Shown: piece by piece, positions 18,146-27,062 of the stretch
Position numbering within the stretch: the stretch's first letter is position 1
How the letters are laid out: each line of letters begins with the position of its first letter
Assembly (NCBI RefSeq): GCF_003287935.1
Contig: NZ_CP030287.1
Location: forward strand, 124,001-188,000
Source of the DNA: Streptomyces sp. ICC1
GTDB lineage: Bacteria; Actinomycetota; Actinomycetes; Streptomycetales; Streptomycetaceae
DNA length: 64,000 bases
Direction of reading: 5' to 3'
Program-made: the position numbers and the translations under genes
The notes under the pieces: model-generated
What the model was told of the DNA's origin: nothing
Databases searched by the model: none
What the model saw: only the letters and a program-made list of their open reading frames with translations

Positions 18146-18976
18146 ATGGGTGACGTACTGGCCGGAAACCATGCCGTCTGGGAGTTCGACCGCACCACGG
18201 ACTCGATGATCATCCGCTTCGCACGGGGGATGCGAACGCCCAGGCTCTGGCACGCCCTGGGAACCCGCCGGATCCCCCTCGAAGCGTTGTCCGGGGTGAG
18301 CGTGACCGCGGGGCGCCGGGACACCGTCGTGCTGCGCGCCCACGCGCGAGCGGGCGCGGACCCCCTGGTGGAGGCCGCGGCGGGGCAGCTGAGGGAAGCG
18401 TGCGATCCGTACCGGCTGGTGCTGCCCGGCGACGCCCGGGGTCGGGCGGCCGCCTTCGCACAGGCCCTGCGCGAGCGGCTGGGCCCGGCCGGACCCGCCG
18501 ACCGCTTCCTGGTCGCGGCTCCGCAGCCGCCGCTCGCCCTGAAGGCGTACGACGCCCGCCTCGCCTTCGACGGCGCCTGCGTCGCCTTCCGCTGGTCCCG
18601 CACCGGGGCCACGAGCACCAAGTGGAAGGCCGGCGACCAGCGTTATCCGCTGTCCGCGCTGACCGGCCTCGCCTGGCACTCCCCGGACCGCCCCGGGGCC
18701 CACCTGCGGCTCTCGGTCCAGGGCGCCCCGGGTGACCCGCGCCCCGACCACGACCTCGCCTCCGCCGTCTTCGGCGTGGGCTACGGCGCCGTCCACGAGT
18801 CCCTGCCGTTCGCGGCGGCGGTCCTCGCCGGGCTGCGCACCCGCACCCCCGTCGCGTCGGTCCCTAGACCCCGCGCCGACGATCGCCTCCGGCACCTCGC
18901 CGAACTGCACGGCGCGGGCCTGCTCACCGACGCGGAGTACACGGCCCTGCGCGACCGCTTCGCGGCCGAAGCCTGA
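18146..18976 (+). CDS. DUF4429 protein with C-terminal SHOCT motif
   Basis: The 276-residue protein holds two DUF4429 repeats (AVWEFDRTTDSMIIRFARG near residue 10 and ARLAFDGACVAFRWSRTG near residue 140). The C-terminal short SHOCT segment reads LRHLAELHGAGLLTDAEYT. DUF4429 has a PH-like fold and SHOCT is an oligomerisation motif. The biochemical role is unknown. It is cytosolic with no signal peptide, and leaderless. It is followed by a GACCC pentamer tract before the convergent aldo/keto reductase. Confidence 0.82.
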   Translation: MGDVLAGNHAVWEFDRTTDSMIIRFARGMRTPRLWHALGTRRIPLEALSGVSVTAGRRDTVVLRAHARAGADPLVEAAAGQLREACDPYRLVLPGDARGRAAAFAQALRERLGPAGPADRFLVAAPQPPLALKAYDARLAFDGACVAFRWSRTGATSTKWKAGDQRYPLSALTGLAWHSPDRPGAHLRLSVQGAPGDPRPDHDLASAVFGVGYGAVHESLPFAAAVLAGLRTRTPVASVPRPRADDRLRHLAELHGAGLLTDAEYTALRDRFAAEA

Positions 18977-19013
18977 CCCCGACCCGACCCGACCCGGCCC
19001 GGGTCGACCCGGG

Positions 19014-20063
19014 CTACGCCTCGCGGGCCACCGACGTCGCGGACATGTCCGGGTAGCGGTCTCCCGCGACCAGGGACGCGATCGGCTCCAGCCGCGCCAG
19101 CTCGGCTTCCGTCAGGGCGATCCGCGTCGCCGCCGTGTTCTCCGCGACCCGCTCCGGCTTGCGCGTGCCGGGGATCGGCACCACCGTCAGCCCGTGCACC
19201 GCCGCCCGCCGCTGCACCCACGCCAGCGCGATCTGCCCCGGCGTGGCCCCGTGCGCCGCCGCGATCTCCCGTACCGGCGCCAGCAGCGCCGCGTTCGTCC
19301 GCGCGTTCTCCCCCGTGAACCGGGGCTGGTCCCGGCGGAAGTCACCGGCCGTCAGCTCCGCCGCCGCGTCCGTGAACGCGCCGGTCAGGAAGCCGCGTCC
19401 GAGCGGGGAGTACGGCACGAGCGCCACGCCGAGCTCCGCCGCGGCGGCCGCGGCGCTGCGCTCCACGTCCCGGCTGAAGAGCGACCACTCCGACTGGAGC
19501 GCCGCGATCGGGTGCACGGCGTGCGCCTCGCGCAGCTCGGGCCCGGTCACCTCGCTCAGCCCGAGGTGGCGCACCTTGCCCTCCCGCACCAACTCCGCCA
19601 TCGCGCCGACCGATTCGGCGAAGGGGACGGCCGGATCGTGCCGGTGCATGTAGTAGAGGTCGATCACCTCGGTGCCGAGCCTGCGCAGGCTGGCCTCCAC
19701 CGCCCGACGGATGTACGCCGCGTCGTTGCGGACCCCCCGGTACACCGGGTCGTCGGTGCGCTCGATGGCGAACTTCGTGGCGAGGGTGATCTCTTCGCGG
19801 TGCGCGGCCACGAACGGCGCGAGGAACTCCTCGTTCGCGCCCCGCCCGTAGACGTCGGCGGTGTCGAAGAGGGTGACCCCGGCGTCGAGCGCCGCGTCGA
19901 GGGTCCGGCGGGCGACCGCCTCGTCCGTGTCCCCGTAGAACTCGCTCATGCCCATGCAGCCGAGGCCCTGGACGCCCACCAGCGGGCCGCCCTTGCCCAG
20001 TTCGACCTTTTCGAGCCTGCCGGTCTTCTCGGCGTGCTCGGCGTGCTCGGTGTTCTCGGTCAT
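19014..20063 (-). CDS. Aldo/keto reductase
   Basis: The 349-residue NADPH-dependent reductase has the AKR tetrad: Asp and Tyr in LFDTADVYGRG, Lys in LATKF and His in LYYMHRHDP. The cofactor-binding region is IPGTRKPERVAEN. The N-terminus carries a small EHAEHAE repeat encoded by a 9-bp tandem repeat. Its ATG overlaps the MerR stop by 4 bases (ATGA), so it is co-translated with its likely regulator. It probably detoxifies reactive aldehydes or ketones. Confidence 0.93.
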   Translation of the reverse strand: MTENTEHAEHAEKTGRLEKVELGKGGPLVGVQGLGCMGMSEFYGDTDEAVARRTLDAALDAGVTLFDTADVYGRGANEEFLAPFVAAHREEITLATKFAIERTDDPVYRGVRNDAAYIRRAVEASLRRLGTEVIDLYYMHRHDPAVPFAESVGAMAELVREGKVRHLGLSEVTGPELREAHAVHPIAALQSEWSLFSRDVERSAAAAAAELGVALVPYSPLGRGFLTGAFTDAAAELTAGDFRRDQPRFTGENARTNAALLAPVREIAAAHGATPGQIALAWVQRRAAVHGLTVVPIPGTRKPERVAENTAATRIALTEAELARLEPIASLVAGDRYPDMSATSVAREA

Positions 20064-20455
20064 GTCCGGTCCGCCTTTTCCGCGACGGCGTGCATCGCAT
20101 ACATGTCGATCTTGTAGTCCAATACGGCGAGCGCGTCGCCCAGTTCCGCGATCCGCGCCCGCACATCGCGCCGCGTCCGCTCCAGCAGTTCGCGCCGCTG
20201 GCCGACGGTGTGCCCGCCCTCCCTGACCAGTTCGGCGTAGCGGACCATGTCCGCCACCGACATCCCGGTGGCGCGCAGCTTGCCCACGAAGGCCAGCCAG
20301 TCGAGGTCCTTGTCGCTGAAGCGCCGCTGTCCCGAGTGCGAGCGGTCCACGTGCGGCATGAGGCCGATCCGCTCGTACCAGCGCAAGGTGTGCTGGGTCA
20401 GACCGGTCCGGGCCTCGACCTCGCTGATCGTGTACCGCGTCTGCGTCAGGCTCAT
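20060..20455 (-). CDS. MerR-family regulator
   Basis: The 131-residue protein has a winged helix (TISEVEARTGLTQHTLRWYERIGLM), the second wing helix (RFSDKDLDWLAFVGKLRATGMS) and a dimerising coiled coil. There is no conserved metal-binding Cys pair in the C-terminus, so it is more like the NmlR/AdhR-type aldehyde sensors than a metal sensor. The ATG at 20455 is supported by TAGCGT 6 bases upstream. It is co-translated with the aldo/keto reductase and lies next to a perfect 18-bp palindrome. Confidence 0.88.
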   Translation of the reverse strand: MSLTQTRYTISEVEARTGLTQHTLRWYERIGLMPHVDRSHSGQRRFSDKDLDWLAFVGKLRATGMSVADMVRYAELVREGGHTVGQRRELLERTRRDVRARIAELGDALAVLDYKIDMYAMHAVAEKADRT

Positions 20456-20461
20456 GGCCAC

Positions 20462-20499
20462 ACGCTAAAACCTTGGAGTGCACTCCAAGCAAGTAGGCT
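20462..20499. promoter_or_regulatory. MerR operator between two divergent leaderless promoters
   Basis: CTTGGAGTGCACTCCAAG at 20472-20489 is a perfect palindrome of the AdhR/NmlR kind. On the minus strand it overlaps the spacer of the merR promoter (-10 TAGCGT at 20467-20462). On the plus strand a -10 TAGGCT (20494-20499) lies 7 bases before the beta-lactamase-like ATG. MerR binding could therefore control both directions. Confidence 0.75.
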
Positions 20500-20506
20500 C
20501 GGCCGC

Positions 20507-21337
20507 ATGGAGAGCATGCAGAGTCTGCGGACCATCGAGAACTGGCCGGTTGTGACCGCCGCGGCCGCCGTCGTCCGCGCCGACGGGACCGTACTGGGCG
20601 CCCACGGCCCGGTGGACCACCGCTTCGCCCTGGCCTCCGTGACCAAGCCGCTCGCCGCCTACGCCGCCCTCGTCGCCTACGAGGAGGGCGCGATCGAGCT
20701 GGACGAGCCGGCCGGGCCGCAGGGCTCCACCGTCCGCCACCTGCTGGCGCACACCAGTGGCCTGGCCTTCGACGAGCACCGCGTGAGCTCCCCGCCCGGG
20801 CAGCGCCGCCTGTACTCGAACGCCGGTTTCGAGGTGCTGGGCGACCACATCGCCAAGGCCACCGGGATCCCCTTCTCCGAGTACGTCCACCAGGCGGTCT
20901 TCGAGCCGCTGGGCATGGCGTCGAGCAGCCTGGAGGGCTCCCCCGCCAAGGACGGCGTCTCCACCGTCGCCGACCTCGCGCGCTTCGCCGCCGAACTCCA
21001 GCAGCCGCGGCTGCTGGACGTCCGCACCGTCGCCGAGGCCACCGCCGTGGTCCACCCCGGACTGAAGGGCGTCCTGCCCGGCTACGGCCACCAGTCCCCC
21101 AACGACTGGGGCCTCGGTCTGGAGATCCGCGACGGGAAGGCCCCGCACTGGACGGGCTCCGGCTCCTCGCCGCGCACCTTCGGGCACTTCGGGCAGGCCG
21201 GGACCTTCCTGTGGGTGGACCCGGACGCGCGCGCCGCGTGCGTGGCGCTGACCGACCGCCCCTTCGGCCCGTGGGCCGTGGAGGCCTGGCCCGTGTTCAC
21301 CGACGCGGTGCTCGCCGACCTCCGCCGCCCGGTCTGA
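20507..21337 (+). CDS. Serine hydrolase, class C beta-lactamase family
   Basis: The 276-residue protein carries the three beta-lactamase/DD-peptidase motifs: SVTK (SxxK nucleophile, near residue 44), YSN (near residue 104) and HFGQAG in place of KTG (near residue 226). It has no signal peptide, so it is probably a cytosolic esterase or peptidase and not a resistance enzyme. It is divergent from the MerR/aldo-keto reductase pair and shares their operator region. The start is leaderless. Confidence 0.87.
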   Translation: MESMQSLRTIENWPVVTAAAAVVRADGTVLGAHGPVDHRFALASVTKPLAAYAALVAYEEGAIELDEPAGPQGSTVRHLLAHTSGLAFDEHRVSSPPGQRRLYSNAGFEVLGDHIAKATGIPFSEYVHQAVFEPLGMASSSLEGSPAKDGVSTVADLARFAAELQQPRLLDVRTVAEATAVVHPGLKGVLPGYGHQSPNDWGLGLEIRDGKAPHWTGSGSSPRTFGHFGQAGTFLWVDPDARAACVALTDRPFGPWAVEAWPVFTDAVLADLRRPV

Positions 21338-21349
21338 TCGGCCGGCCGG

Positions 21350-22012
21350 TCAGGGAAGCTCCCAGATCAGCAGCTCGCCCGGGGATCCGGCGACGAGCTC
21401 CAGGTCCGGCTCGCCGGTGATCCGCAGGGAGTCCCCGGGGCCGATCTCCTCCCCGTGCTCGCCGTCCAGGCGCAGGTCTCCCCGTACGACGTGCACGTAC
21501 ACCCGCTCGGCCGCCGGCACGGCGACCCGCTCGCCCGCGCCCGGCCGCCGTACGTGCAGGACGGCCCCGGCCGCCGGCACCGCGTAGGGCGTGCTGTCGG
21601 CGATGCCCCTGACCAGGGCGTACGAGGGCTCCCCGGCCGTGTCGAGCGGCGCGAGCCACATCTGGACGAAGCGCAGCGGCCCGGGGCCGTCGTTGCGCTC
21701 CACGTGGCGCGTGCCGGAAGCGGCGCCGAGGTGCTGTACGTCGCCGGGCCGGACCAGGGTTCCGGCGCCCGTGGCGCCCTGGTGGGTGAGCTCGCCGTCG
21801 GCCACCCAGGTGACGATCTCGGTGTGGCTGTGGGGGTGCTCGTCGAAGCCGGCGCCGGGGGCGAGGGTCTCCTCGTTGCACGCCATGACCGGGCCGAAGC
21901 GCAGGTTGTCCGGGTCGTAGTGCTGTCCGAAGGAGAAGGCGTGCCGGGTGGCGATCCCGGCCTGCGCGTCCCCGCCCTCGTACCGGTCGGAGCCGCGGCG
22001 TACATCAATCAT
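21350..22012 (-). CDS. Pirin family protein (YhhW-like bicupin)
   Basis: The 220-residue protein begins MIDVRRGSDRYE and has the pirin cupin metal ligands in HPHSHTEIVTW and the later His/Glu of TRHVERN. The C-terminal cupin half is short (LIWELP end). YhhW-type pirins can act as quercetin dioxygenases; the physiological substrate is usually unknown. The start at 22012 is supported by a TACGGT -10 box 7 bases upstream. A GTG three codons earlier with GGAGG nearby is the alternative. Confidence 0.87.
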   Translation of the reverse strand: MIDVRRGSDRYEGGDAQAGIATRHAFSFGQHYDPDNLRFGPVMACNEETLAPGAGFDEHPHSHTEIVTWVADGELTHQGATGAGTLVRPGDVQHLGAASGTRHVERNDGPGPLRFVQMWLAPLDTAGEPSYALVRGIADSTPYAVPAAGAVLHVRRPGAGERVAVPAAERVYVHVVRGDLRLDGEHGEEIGPGDSLRITGEPDLELVAGSPGELLIWELP

Positions 22013-22019
22013 GGGGGTC

Positions 22020-22025
22020 ACCGTA
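22020..22025 (-). promoter_or_regulatory. -10 box of a leaderless promoter (pirin)
   Basis: TACGGT on the minus strand ends 7 bases before the ATG at 22012. Confidence 0.45.
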
Positions 22026-22094
22026 GCCTCCGGACCGGGTGGCGCCCGTGGTACCGGACGCCGCGAGCTCTCCCCGATAAGGCAGTCTTGTCAC

Positions 22095-23312
22095 GTGCCC
22101 CAACCCGAACGTGAGCATTCCCCCGCGATCCATTCCGCGCATCCGGCTCCCGCCCATCCGCATTCCGCGACGCTGCGGCGGCTCGAGAAGTCCTCCGGCC
22201 GGCTCGCGGCCAACGCCATCGCGCGCATGGACGAGACGCTGCCGTGGTACCGGGCGATGCCACCGGAGAACCGGTCCTGGATCGGCCTGGTCGCCCAGGC
22301 CGGCATCGCCGCGTTCACCGAGTGGTTCCGGCATCCGGAGGCCCCTCAGGCGATCTCGACCGATGTCTTCGGGACGGCTCCGCGCGAGCTGACCCGGGCG
22401 ATCACCCTGCGCCAGACCGTCGAGATGGTGCGGACCACGATCGAGGTCATGGAGACCGCGATCGACGAGGTCGCGGCACCCGGTGACGAGTCGATCCTGC
22501 GCGAGGCGCTGCTGGTGTACGCCCGGGAGATCGCCTTCGCGACCGCCCAGGTGTACGCGCAGGCCGCCGAGGCCCGCGGGGCGTGGGACGCCCGGCTGGA
22601 GTCGCTGGTCGTCAACGCGGTGCTGTCCGGCGAGGCCGACGAGGGCGCCCTGTCCCGGGCGGCGGCGCTCGGCTGGAACTCCCCGGACCACGTGTGCGTC
22701 GTGCTGGGCACCGCGCCGGAGGGCGACAGCGAGCTGACGGTGGAGGCGATCCGGCGCGCGGCCCGCCACCACAAGCTGCAGGTCCTCACCGGTGTGCTCG
22801 GCGACCGGCTCGTGGTCATCGCGGGCGGCAGCGACAATCCGATGCAGGTCGCGAAGTCCCTGATCGGGCCGTTCGCGGCGGGTCCGGTGGTGGCCGGCCC
22901 GGTCGTCCCGGACCTGCTGAACGCCACGAAGTCCGCGCAGGCGGCGGCGGCCGGGCTCAAGGCCTGCACGGCCTGGCAGGACGCTCCGCGTCCGGTGCTG
23001 GCGGACGATCTCCTGCCCGAACGCGCGATCGCGTCGGACCCTTCGGCGCGCGAGCAGTTGGTGGAGGAGATCTACAGACCGCTGGAGGAGGCGGGTTCGG
23101 CCCTCCTGGAGACGCTCAGCGTCTACCTGGAGCAGGCGAGCAGTCTCGAAGGCGCAGCTCGGATGCTGTTCGTTCACCCCAACACCGTGCGCTACCGGCT
23201 GCGACGTGTGACGGACGTCACCGGCTGGTCGCCCTCAGATGTCCGTTCCGCGTTCACCCTGAGGATCGCCCTGATCCTCGGGCGTCTGGCCGACGGCGAT
23301 CCTCAGTCCTAG
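22095..23312 (+). CDS. fasR: FasR, PucR-type regulator of fatty-acid synthesis
   Basis: The 405-residue protein has an N-terminal sensory region, a GGDEF-like/PucR middle and a C-terminal PucR helix-turn-helix (LEGAARMLFVHPNTVRYRLRRVTDVTG). It sits directly upstream of fabD in the same direction, the position of FasR, which is known in Streptomyces to activate the fabD-fabH-acpP-fabF operon. The GTG start has CAGTCT 6 bases upstream, so it is possibly leaderless. The fabD gene begins 89 bases after its stop. Confidence 0.92.
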   Translation: MPQPEREHSPAIHSAHPAPAHPHSATLRRLEKSSGRLAANAIARMDETLPWYRAMPPENRSWIGLVAQAGIAAFTEWFRHPEAPQAISTDVFGTAPRELTRAITLRQTVEMVRTTIEVMETAIDEVAAPGDESILREALLVYAREIAFATAQVYAQAAEARGAWDARLESLVVNAVLSGEADEGALSRAAALGWNSPDHVCVVLGTAPEGDSELTVEAIRRAARHHKLQVLTGVLGDRLVVIAGGSDNPMQVAKSLIGPFAAGPVVAGPVVPDLLNATKSAQAAAAGLKACTAWQDAPRPVLADDLLPERAIASDPSAREQLVEEIYRPLEEAGSALLETLSVYLEQASSLEGAARMLFVHPNTVRYRLRRVTDVTGWSPSDVRSAFTLRIALILGRLADGDPQS

Positions 23313-23339
23313 ACTTTTGTCGGACATCAACAATTACCC

Positions 23340-23352
23340 CGAAGGTTCTTCG
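23340..23352 (+). promoter_or_regulatory. Palindrome in the fabD promoter region
   Basis: CGAAG-GTT-CTTCG lies 50 bases before the fabD start, in the short AT-richer fasR-fabD spacer. It is a candidate regulator site, possibly for FasR. Confidence 0.35.
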
Positions 23353-23401
23353 TCCCTGTCCCCACGGGCGGCGCGGACCGAACACAAGAGAGAGTGTGAG
23401 G

Positions 23402-24319
23402 GTGCTCGTACTCGTCGCTCCCGGCCAAGGCGCACAGACGCCCGGCTTCCTGACTCCCTGGCTCGAACTGCCCGGCGCCGCTGCCCGCGTCGCCGGCTGG
23501 TCGGACGCCATCGGGCTCGACCTTGCCCACTACGGCACGAAGGCCGACGCGGAGGAGATCCGCGACACGGCCGTGGCGCAGCCCCTGCTGGTTGCCGCCG
23601 GTCTGCTCTCCGCGTCCGCGCTGGGCGCGCCCACGGCCTTCGGTGCCGTCGCGGGCCACAGCGTCGGCGAGATCACCGCCGCCGCCTACGCCGGCGTGCT
23701 GTCCGACACGGACGCGCTGTCCTTCGTACGCACCCGCGGGCTCGGCATGGCCGAGGCCGCGGCGATCACCGCGACGGGCATGGCGGCGGTCCTCGGCGGG
23801 GAGCCGGACGTCGTCGTGGCCCACCTGGAGAAGCTGGGCCTGACCCCGGCGAACGTGAACGGCGCGGGCCAGATCGTGGCCGCGGGGACCATGGAGCAGA
23901 TCGCGGCCCTGGAGGCCGAGAAGCCCGAGGGTTCCATGAAGGTCGTCGCCCTCAAGGTCGCGGGCGCCTTCCACACGCACCACATGGCTCCGGCGGTCGC
24001 CGGTCTGGAGAAGGCGGCAGCCGCCCTCTCCCCGGCCGACCCGGTGCTGAAGTACGTATCGAACAAGGATGGCCAGGTCGTGACCACGGGCGCCGATGTC
24101 GTCGCCCGGCTGGTCGGCCAGGTGGCCAACCCGGTCCGCTGGGACCTGTGCATGGAGACGTTCGCCGAACTGGGTGTCACGGGGATCATCGAGCTGTCCC
24201 CGGGTGGCACTCTGACGGGTCTGGCCAAGCGCGCGCTCAAGGGCGTACCGAGCGTGGCCCTGAGGACCCCGGACGATCTCGAGAAGGCCGCGGCGCTCGT
24301 AGCCGAGCACGCGGTCTGA
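23402..24319 (+). CDS. fabD: Malonyl-CoA:ACP transacylase
   Basis: The 305-residue protein has the active-site elbow AVAGHSVGEITAAAYAG, the N-terminal LVAPGQGAQTPGFL, and the partner His in AGAFHTHHM. It loads malonate onto the acyl carrier protein. The GTG start is preceded by a GAGAG-type ribosome site. It is the first gene of the fabD-fabH-acpP-fabF operon; fabH follows 19 bases later. Confidence 0.97.
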   Translation: MLVLVAPGQGAQTPGFLTPWLELPGAAARVAGWSDAIGLDLAHYGTKADAEEIRDTAVAQPLLVAAGLLSASALGAPTAFGAVAGHSVGEITAAAYAGVLSDTDALSFVRTRGLGMAEAAAITATGMAAVLGGEPDVVVAHLEKLGLTPANVNGAGQIVAAGTMEQIAALEAEKPEGSMKVVALKVAGAFHTHHMAPAVAGLEKAAAALSPADPVLKYVSNKDGQVVTTGADVVARLVGQVANPVRWDLCMETFAELGVTGIIELSPGGTLTGLAKRALKGVPSVALRTPDDLEKAAALVAEHAV

Positions 24320-24338
24320 GAGAAGGAGCCCACACAGC

Positions 24339-25343
24339 ATGTCGAAGATCAAGCCATCCAAGGGCTCCCCGTACGCCCGCATCCTCGGTGTGGGCGGCTA
24401 CCGCCCTGTCCGCGTGGTGCCCAACGAGGTCATCCTCGAGACCATCGACTCGTCCGACGAGTGGATCCGCTCCCGTTCCGGCATCGCCACGCGGCACTGG
24501 GCCTCGCCCCAGGAGACCGTCGCCGCGATGTCGGTGGAGGCCTCCGGCAAGGCGCTGGCCGCCGCCGGGATCGAGCCGGAGAAGATCGGCGCCGTGATCG
24601 TCTCGACGGTGTCGCACTTCAAGCAGACCCCGGCGGTCGCGACGGAGATCGCGCACCGCATCGGCGCGGGCAAGCCCGCGGCCTTCGACATCTCGGCGGG
24701 CTGCGCCGGCTTCGGCTACGGCCTGACCCTGGCCAAGGGCCTGATCGTGGAGGGTTCGGCGGAGTACGTCCTCGTCATCGGCGTGGAGCGGCTCTCGGAC
24801 CTCACCGACCTGGAGGACCGTGCGACGGCCTTCCTCTTCGGCGACGGCGCGGGCGCCGTGGTCGTCGGCCCCTCGGACGAGCCGGGCATCGGCCCCACGG
24901 TGTGGGGTTCCGAGGGCGACAAGTCCGAGACGATCAAGCAGACCGTGCCGTGGGACGAGTACCGCAGCACGGACAGCGCCGAGAAGTTTCCGGCCATCAC
25001 CCAGGAGGGCCAGGCGGTCTTCCGCTGGGCCGTCTTCGAGATGGCCAAGGTGGCCCAGCAGGCGCTCGACGCAGCCGGGATCACCGCCGATGACCTGGAC
25101 GTCTTCATTCCGCACCAGGCAAACATGCGGATCATCGACTCGATGGTGAAGACTCTGAAGCTGCCGGAGCACGTCACGGTCGCCCGTGACGTCGAAACCA
25201 CCGGCAACACCTCGGCCGCCTCGATCCCGCTCGCTATGGAGCGGCTCCTGGCGACCGGAGCGGCGAAGAGCGGCGACACCGCGCTCGTCATCGGCTTCGG
25301 GGCGGGACTCGTCTACGCCGCGACGGTCGTTACCCTCCCCTAG
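24339..25343 (+). CDS. fabH: Beta-ketoacyl-ACP synthase III
   Basis: The 334-residue condensing enzyme has the Cys-His-Asn triad: Cys in DISAGCAGFGYG, His in IPHQANMRI and Asn in ETTGNTSAAS. It starts fatty-acid chains, with branched starters typical of Streptomyces, by condensing acyl-CoA with malonyl-ACP. GAGAAGGAG lies upstream of the ATG. It is second in the fab operon. Confidence 0.97.
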   Translation: MSKIKPSKGSPYARILGVGGYRPVRVVPNEVILETIDSSDEWIRSRSGIATRHWASPQETVAAMSVEASGKALAAAGIEPEKIGAVIVSTVSHFKQTPAVATEIAHRIGAGKPAAFDISAGCAGFGYGLTLAKGLIVEGSAEYVLVIGVERLSDLTDLEDRATAFLFGDGAGAVVVGPSDEPGIGPTVWGSEGDKSETIKQTVPWDEYRSTDSAEKFPAITQEGQAVFRWAVFEMAKVAQQALDAAGITADDLDVFIPHQANMRIIDSMVKTLKLPEHVTVARDVETTGNTSAASIPLAMERLLATGAAKSGDTALVIGFGAGLVYAATVVTLP

Positions 25344-25402
25344 GGTCCGGAATCCCTTTTTCCGTCCCTGTTCCACCCCAGTACCCAATGAAGGAGCGCC
25401 AC

Positions 25403-25651
25403 ATGGCCTACACCCAGGATGAGATCGTCGAAGGTCTCGCCGAGATCGTCAACGAGATCGCCGGCATCCCGACCGAGGACGTCCAGCTCGAGAAGTCCTT
25501 CACCGACGACCTGGACGTCGACTCGCTGTCCATGGTCGAGGTCGTCGTCGCCGCCGAAGAGCGCTTCGAGGTGAAGATCCCGGACGAGGACGTCAAGGGT
25601 CTCAAGACCGTCGGCGATGCTGCGAGCTACATCCTCAAGAACCAGGCCTGA
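25403..25651 (+). CDS. acpP: Acyl carrier protein
   Basis: The 82-residue acidic protein has the phosphopantetheine attachment motif DLDVDSLSMVEVV. The start MAYTQDEI is supported by AAGGAG 6 bases upstream; the in-frame ATG five codons earlier overlaps that site and is rejected. It carries the growing acyl chain between FabD, FabH and FabF. Confidence 0.97.
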   Translation: MAYTQDEIVEGLAEIVNEIAGIPTEDVQLEKSFTDDLDVDSLSMVEVVVAAEERFEVKIPDEDVKGLKTVGDAASYILKNQA

Positions 25652-25730
25652 GCCTGACGAGCGTTTGTCGCCACCTGGCGGTGGCGCCGTGACAATTCAG
25701 CACCCCCTGAGACGTGGAGAAAGAATTCCT

Positions 25731-26996
25731 GTGAGCCCGACCAATCGCACCGTGGTCGTCACCGGTATCGGCGCAACCACTCCGCTGGGTGGCGACAGCG
25801 CTTCGACCTGGGAAGGTCTGCTTGCCGGCCGTTCCGGCGTAAAGCCCCTCGAGGGCGAGCGCTTTGCCGAACTCCCGGTTCGTATCGCCGCAACTGCCGC
25901 CGTGGACCCGAGTGAGGTCCTTCCCCGGCCGCTGGCCCGCAAGCTGGACCGCTCGGCCCAGTTCGCGATCATCGCGGCCCGCGAGGCGTGGGCCGACGCC
26001 GGCTACACCGCCCCGGCGGGCGAGGACGCGTCGATCGCGCCCGAGCGCCTGGGCACCGTCATCGCCTCCGGCATCGGCGGCGTGACCACCCTGCTCGACC
26101 AGTACGACGTACTGAAGGAAAAGGGTGTGCGCCGGGTCTCCCCGCACACCGTCCCCATGCTCATGCCGAACGGCCCGTCGGCCAACGTCGGCCTGGAGGT
26201 CAACGCCCGCGCGGGTGTGCACACTCCGGTCAGCGCCTGCGCGTCGGGCGCCGAGGCCATCGGCTACGCCGTCGAGATGATCCGCACCGGCCGTGCCGAC
26301 GTGGTCGTCGCGGGCGGCACCGAGGCGGCGATCCACCCGCTGCCGATCGCCGCGTTCGCCAACATGATGGCGATGTCCAAGAACAACGAGAACCCGACCA
26401 CGGCCTCCCGCCCGTACGACAAGGCCCGCGACGGCTTCGTCCTCGGCGAGGGCGCCGGCGTCGTGATCCTGGAGTCCGCCGAGCACGCCGCCGCGCGCGG
26501 CGCCCGGGTCTACTGCGAGGTGCTGGGCCAGGGCCTGTCCGCGGACAGCCACCACATCGCGCAGCCGGAGCCGACCGGCCGCGGTGTCGCGGCCGCCGTG
26601 CAGAACCTGCTCGACAACACGGGTCTCGACCCGGCCGAGCTGGTCCACCTGAACGCGCACGCCACGTCCACCCCGCAGGGTGACACGGCCGAGCTGAAGG
26701 CCCTGCGCAAGGTGCTGGGCGACGACCTCGACCACATCGCGATCTCGGCCACCAAGTCGATGACCGGTCACCTCCTCGGTGGCGCGGGCGGCATCGAGAC
26801 CGTCGCGACGGTGCTGGCGCTGTACCACCGCCTGGCCCCGCCGACGATCAACCTCGACGACATCGACGACGACATCGACGCGGACATCGTGCGCGGCGAG
26901 CCCCGCAAGCTCCCGGCCGACGGCCCGATCTCCGCGATCAACAACTCCTTCGGCTTCGGCGGCCACAACGTGACGCTCGCGTTCCGTACTGTCTGA
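25731..26996 (+). CDS. fabF: Beta-ketoacyl-ACP synthase II
   Basis: The 421-residue elongating ketosynthase has active-site Cys in PVSACASGAEAI, His residues in NAHATSTPQGD and TGHLLGGAGG, and the C-terminal NNSFGFGGHN. The GTG start has GGAGAAAG upstream. It is last in the operon and followed at once by a 21-bp stem terminator. Confidence 0.97.
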   Translation: MSPTNRTVVVTGIGATTPLGGDSASTWEGLLAGRSGVKPLEGERFAELPVRIAATAAVDPSEVLPRPLARKLDRSAQFAIIAAREAWADAGYTAPAGEDASIAPERLGTVIASGIGGVTTLLDQYDVLKEKGVRRVSPHTVPMLMPNGPSANVGLEVNARAGVHTPVSACASGAEAIGYAVEMIRTGRADVVVAGGTEAAIHPLPIAAFANMMAMSKNNENPTTASRPYDKARDGFVLGEGAGVVILESAEHAAARGARVYCEVLGQGLSADSHHIAQPEPTGRGVAAAVQNLLDNTGLDPAELVHLNAHATSTPQGDTAELKALRKVLGDDLDHIAISATKSMTGHLLGGAGGIETVATVLALYHRLAPPTINLDDIDDDIDADIVRGEPRKLPADGPISAINNSFGFGGHNVTLAFRTV

Positions 26997-27004
26997 CCGA
27001 GACC

Positions 27005-27050
27005 CACGCGAAAGGCCCACCCGGATGGTTCCGGGTGGGCCTTTCGCGTG
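27005..27050. terminator. Bidirectional terminator after fabF
   Basis: A perfect 21-bp stem with a TGGT loop, containing AAAGGCCCACCCGGA and its complement, lies between fabF and the convergent DUF3145 gene and can serve both. Confidence 0.9.
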
Positions 27051-27062
27051 CGCGAGCAGGGC

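Noticed and set aside
25388..25402. Earlier in-frame ATG for the acyl carrier protein
   Set aside because: It overlaps the AAGGAG ribosome site that serves the ATG at 25403, and family members begin at MA-T/Y.
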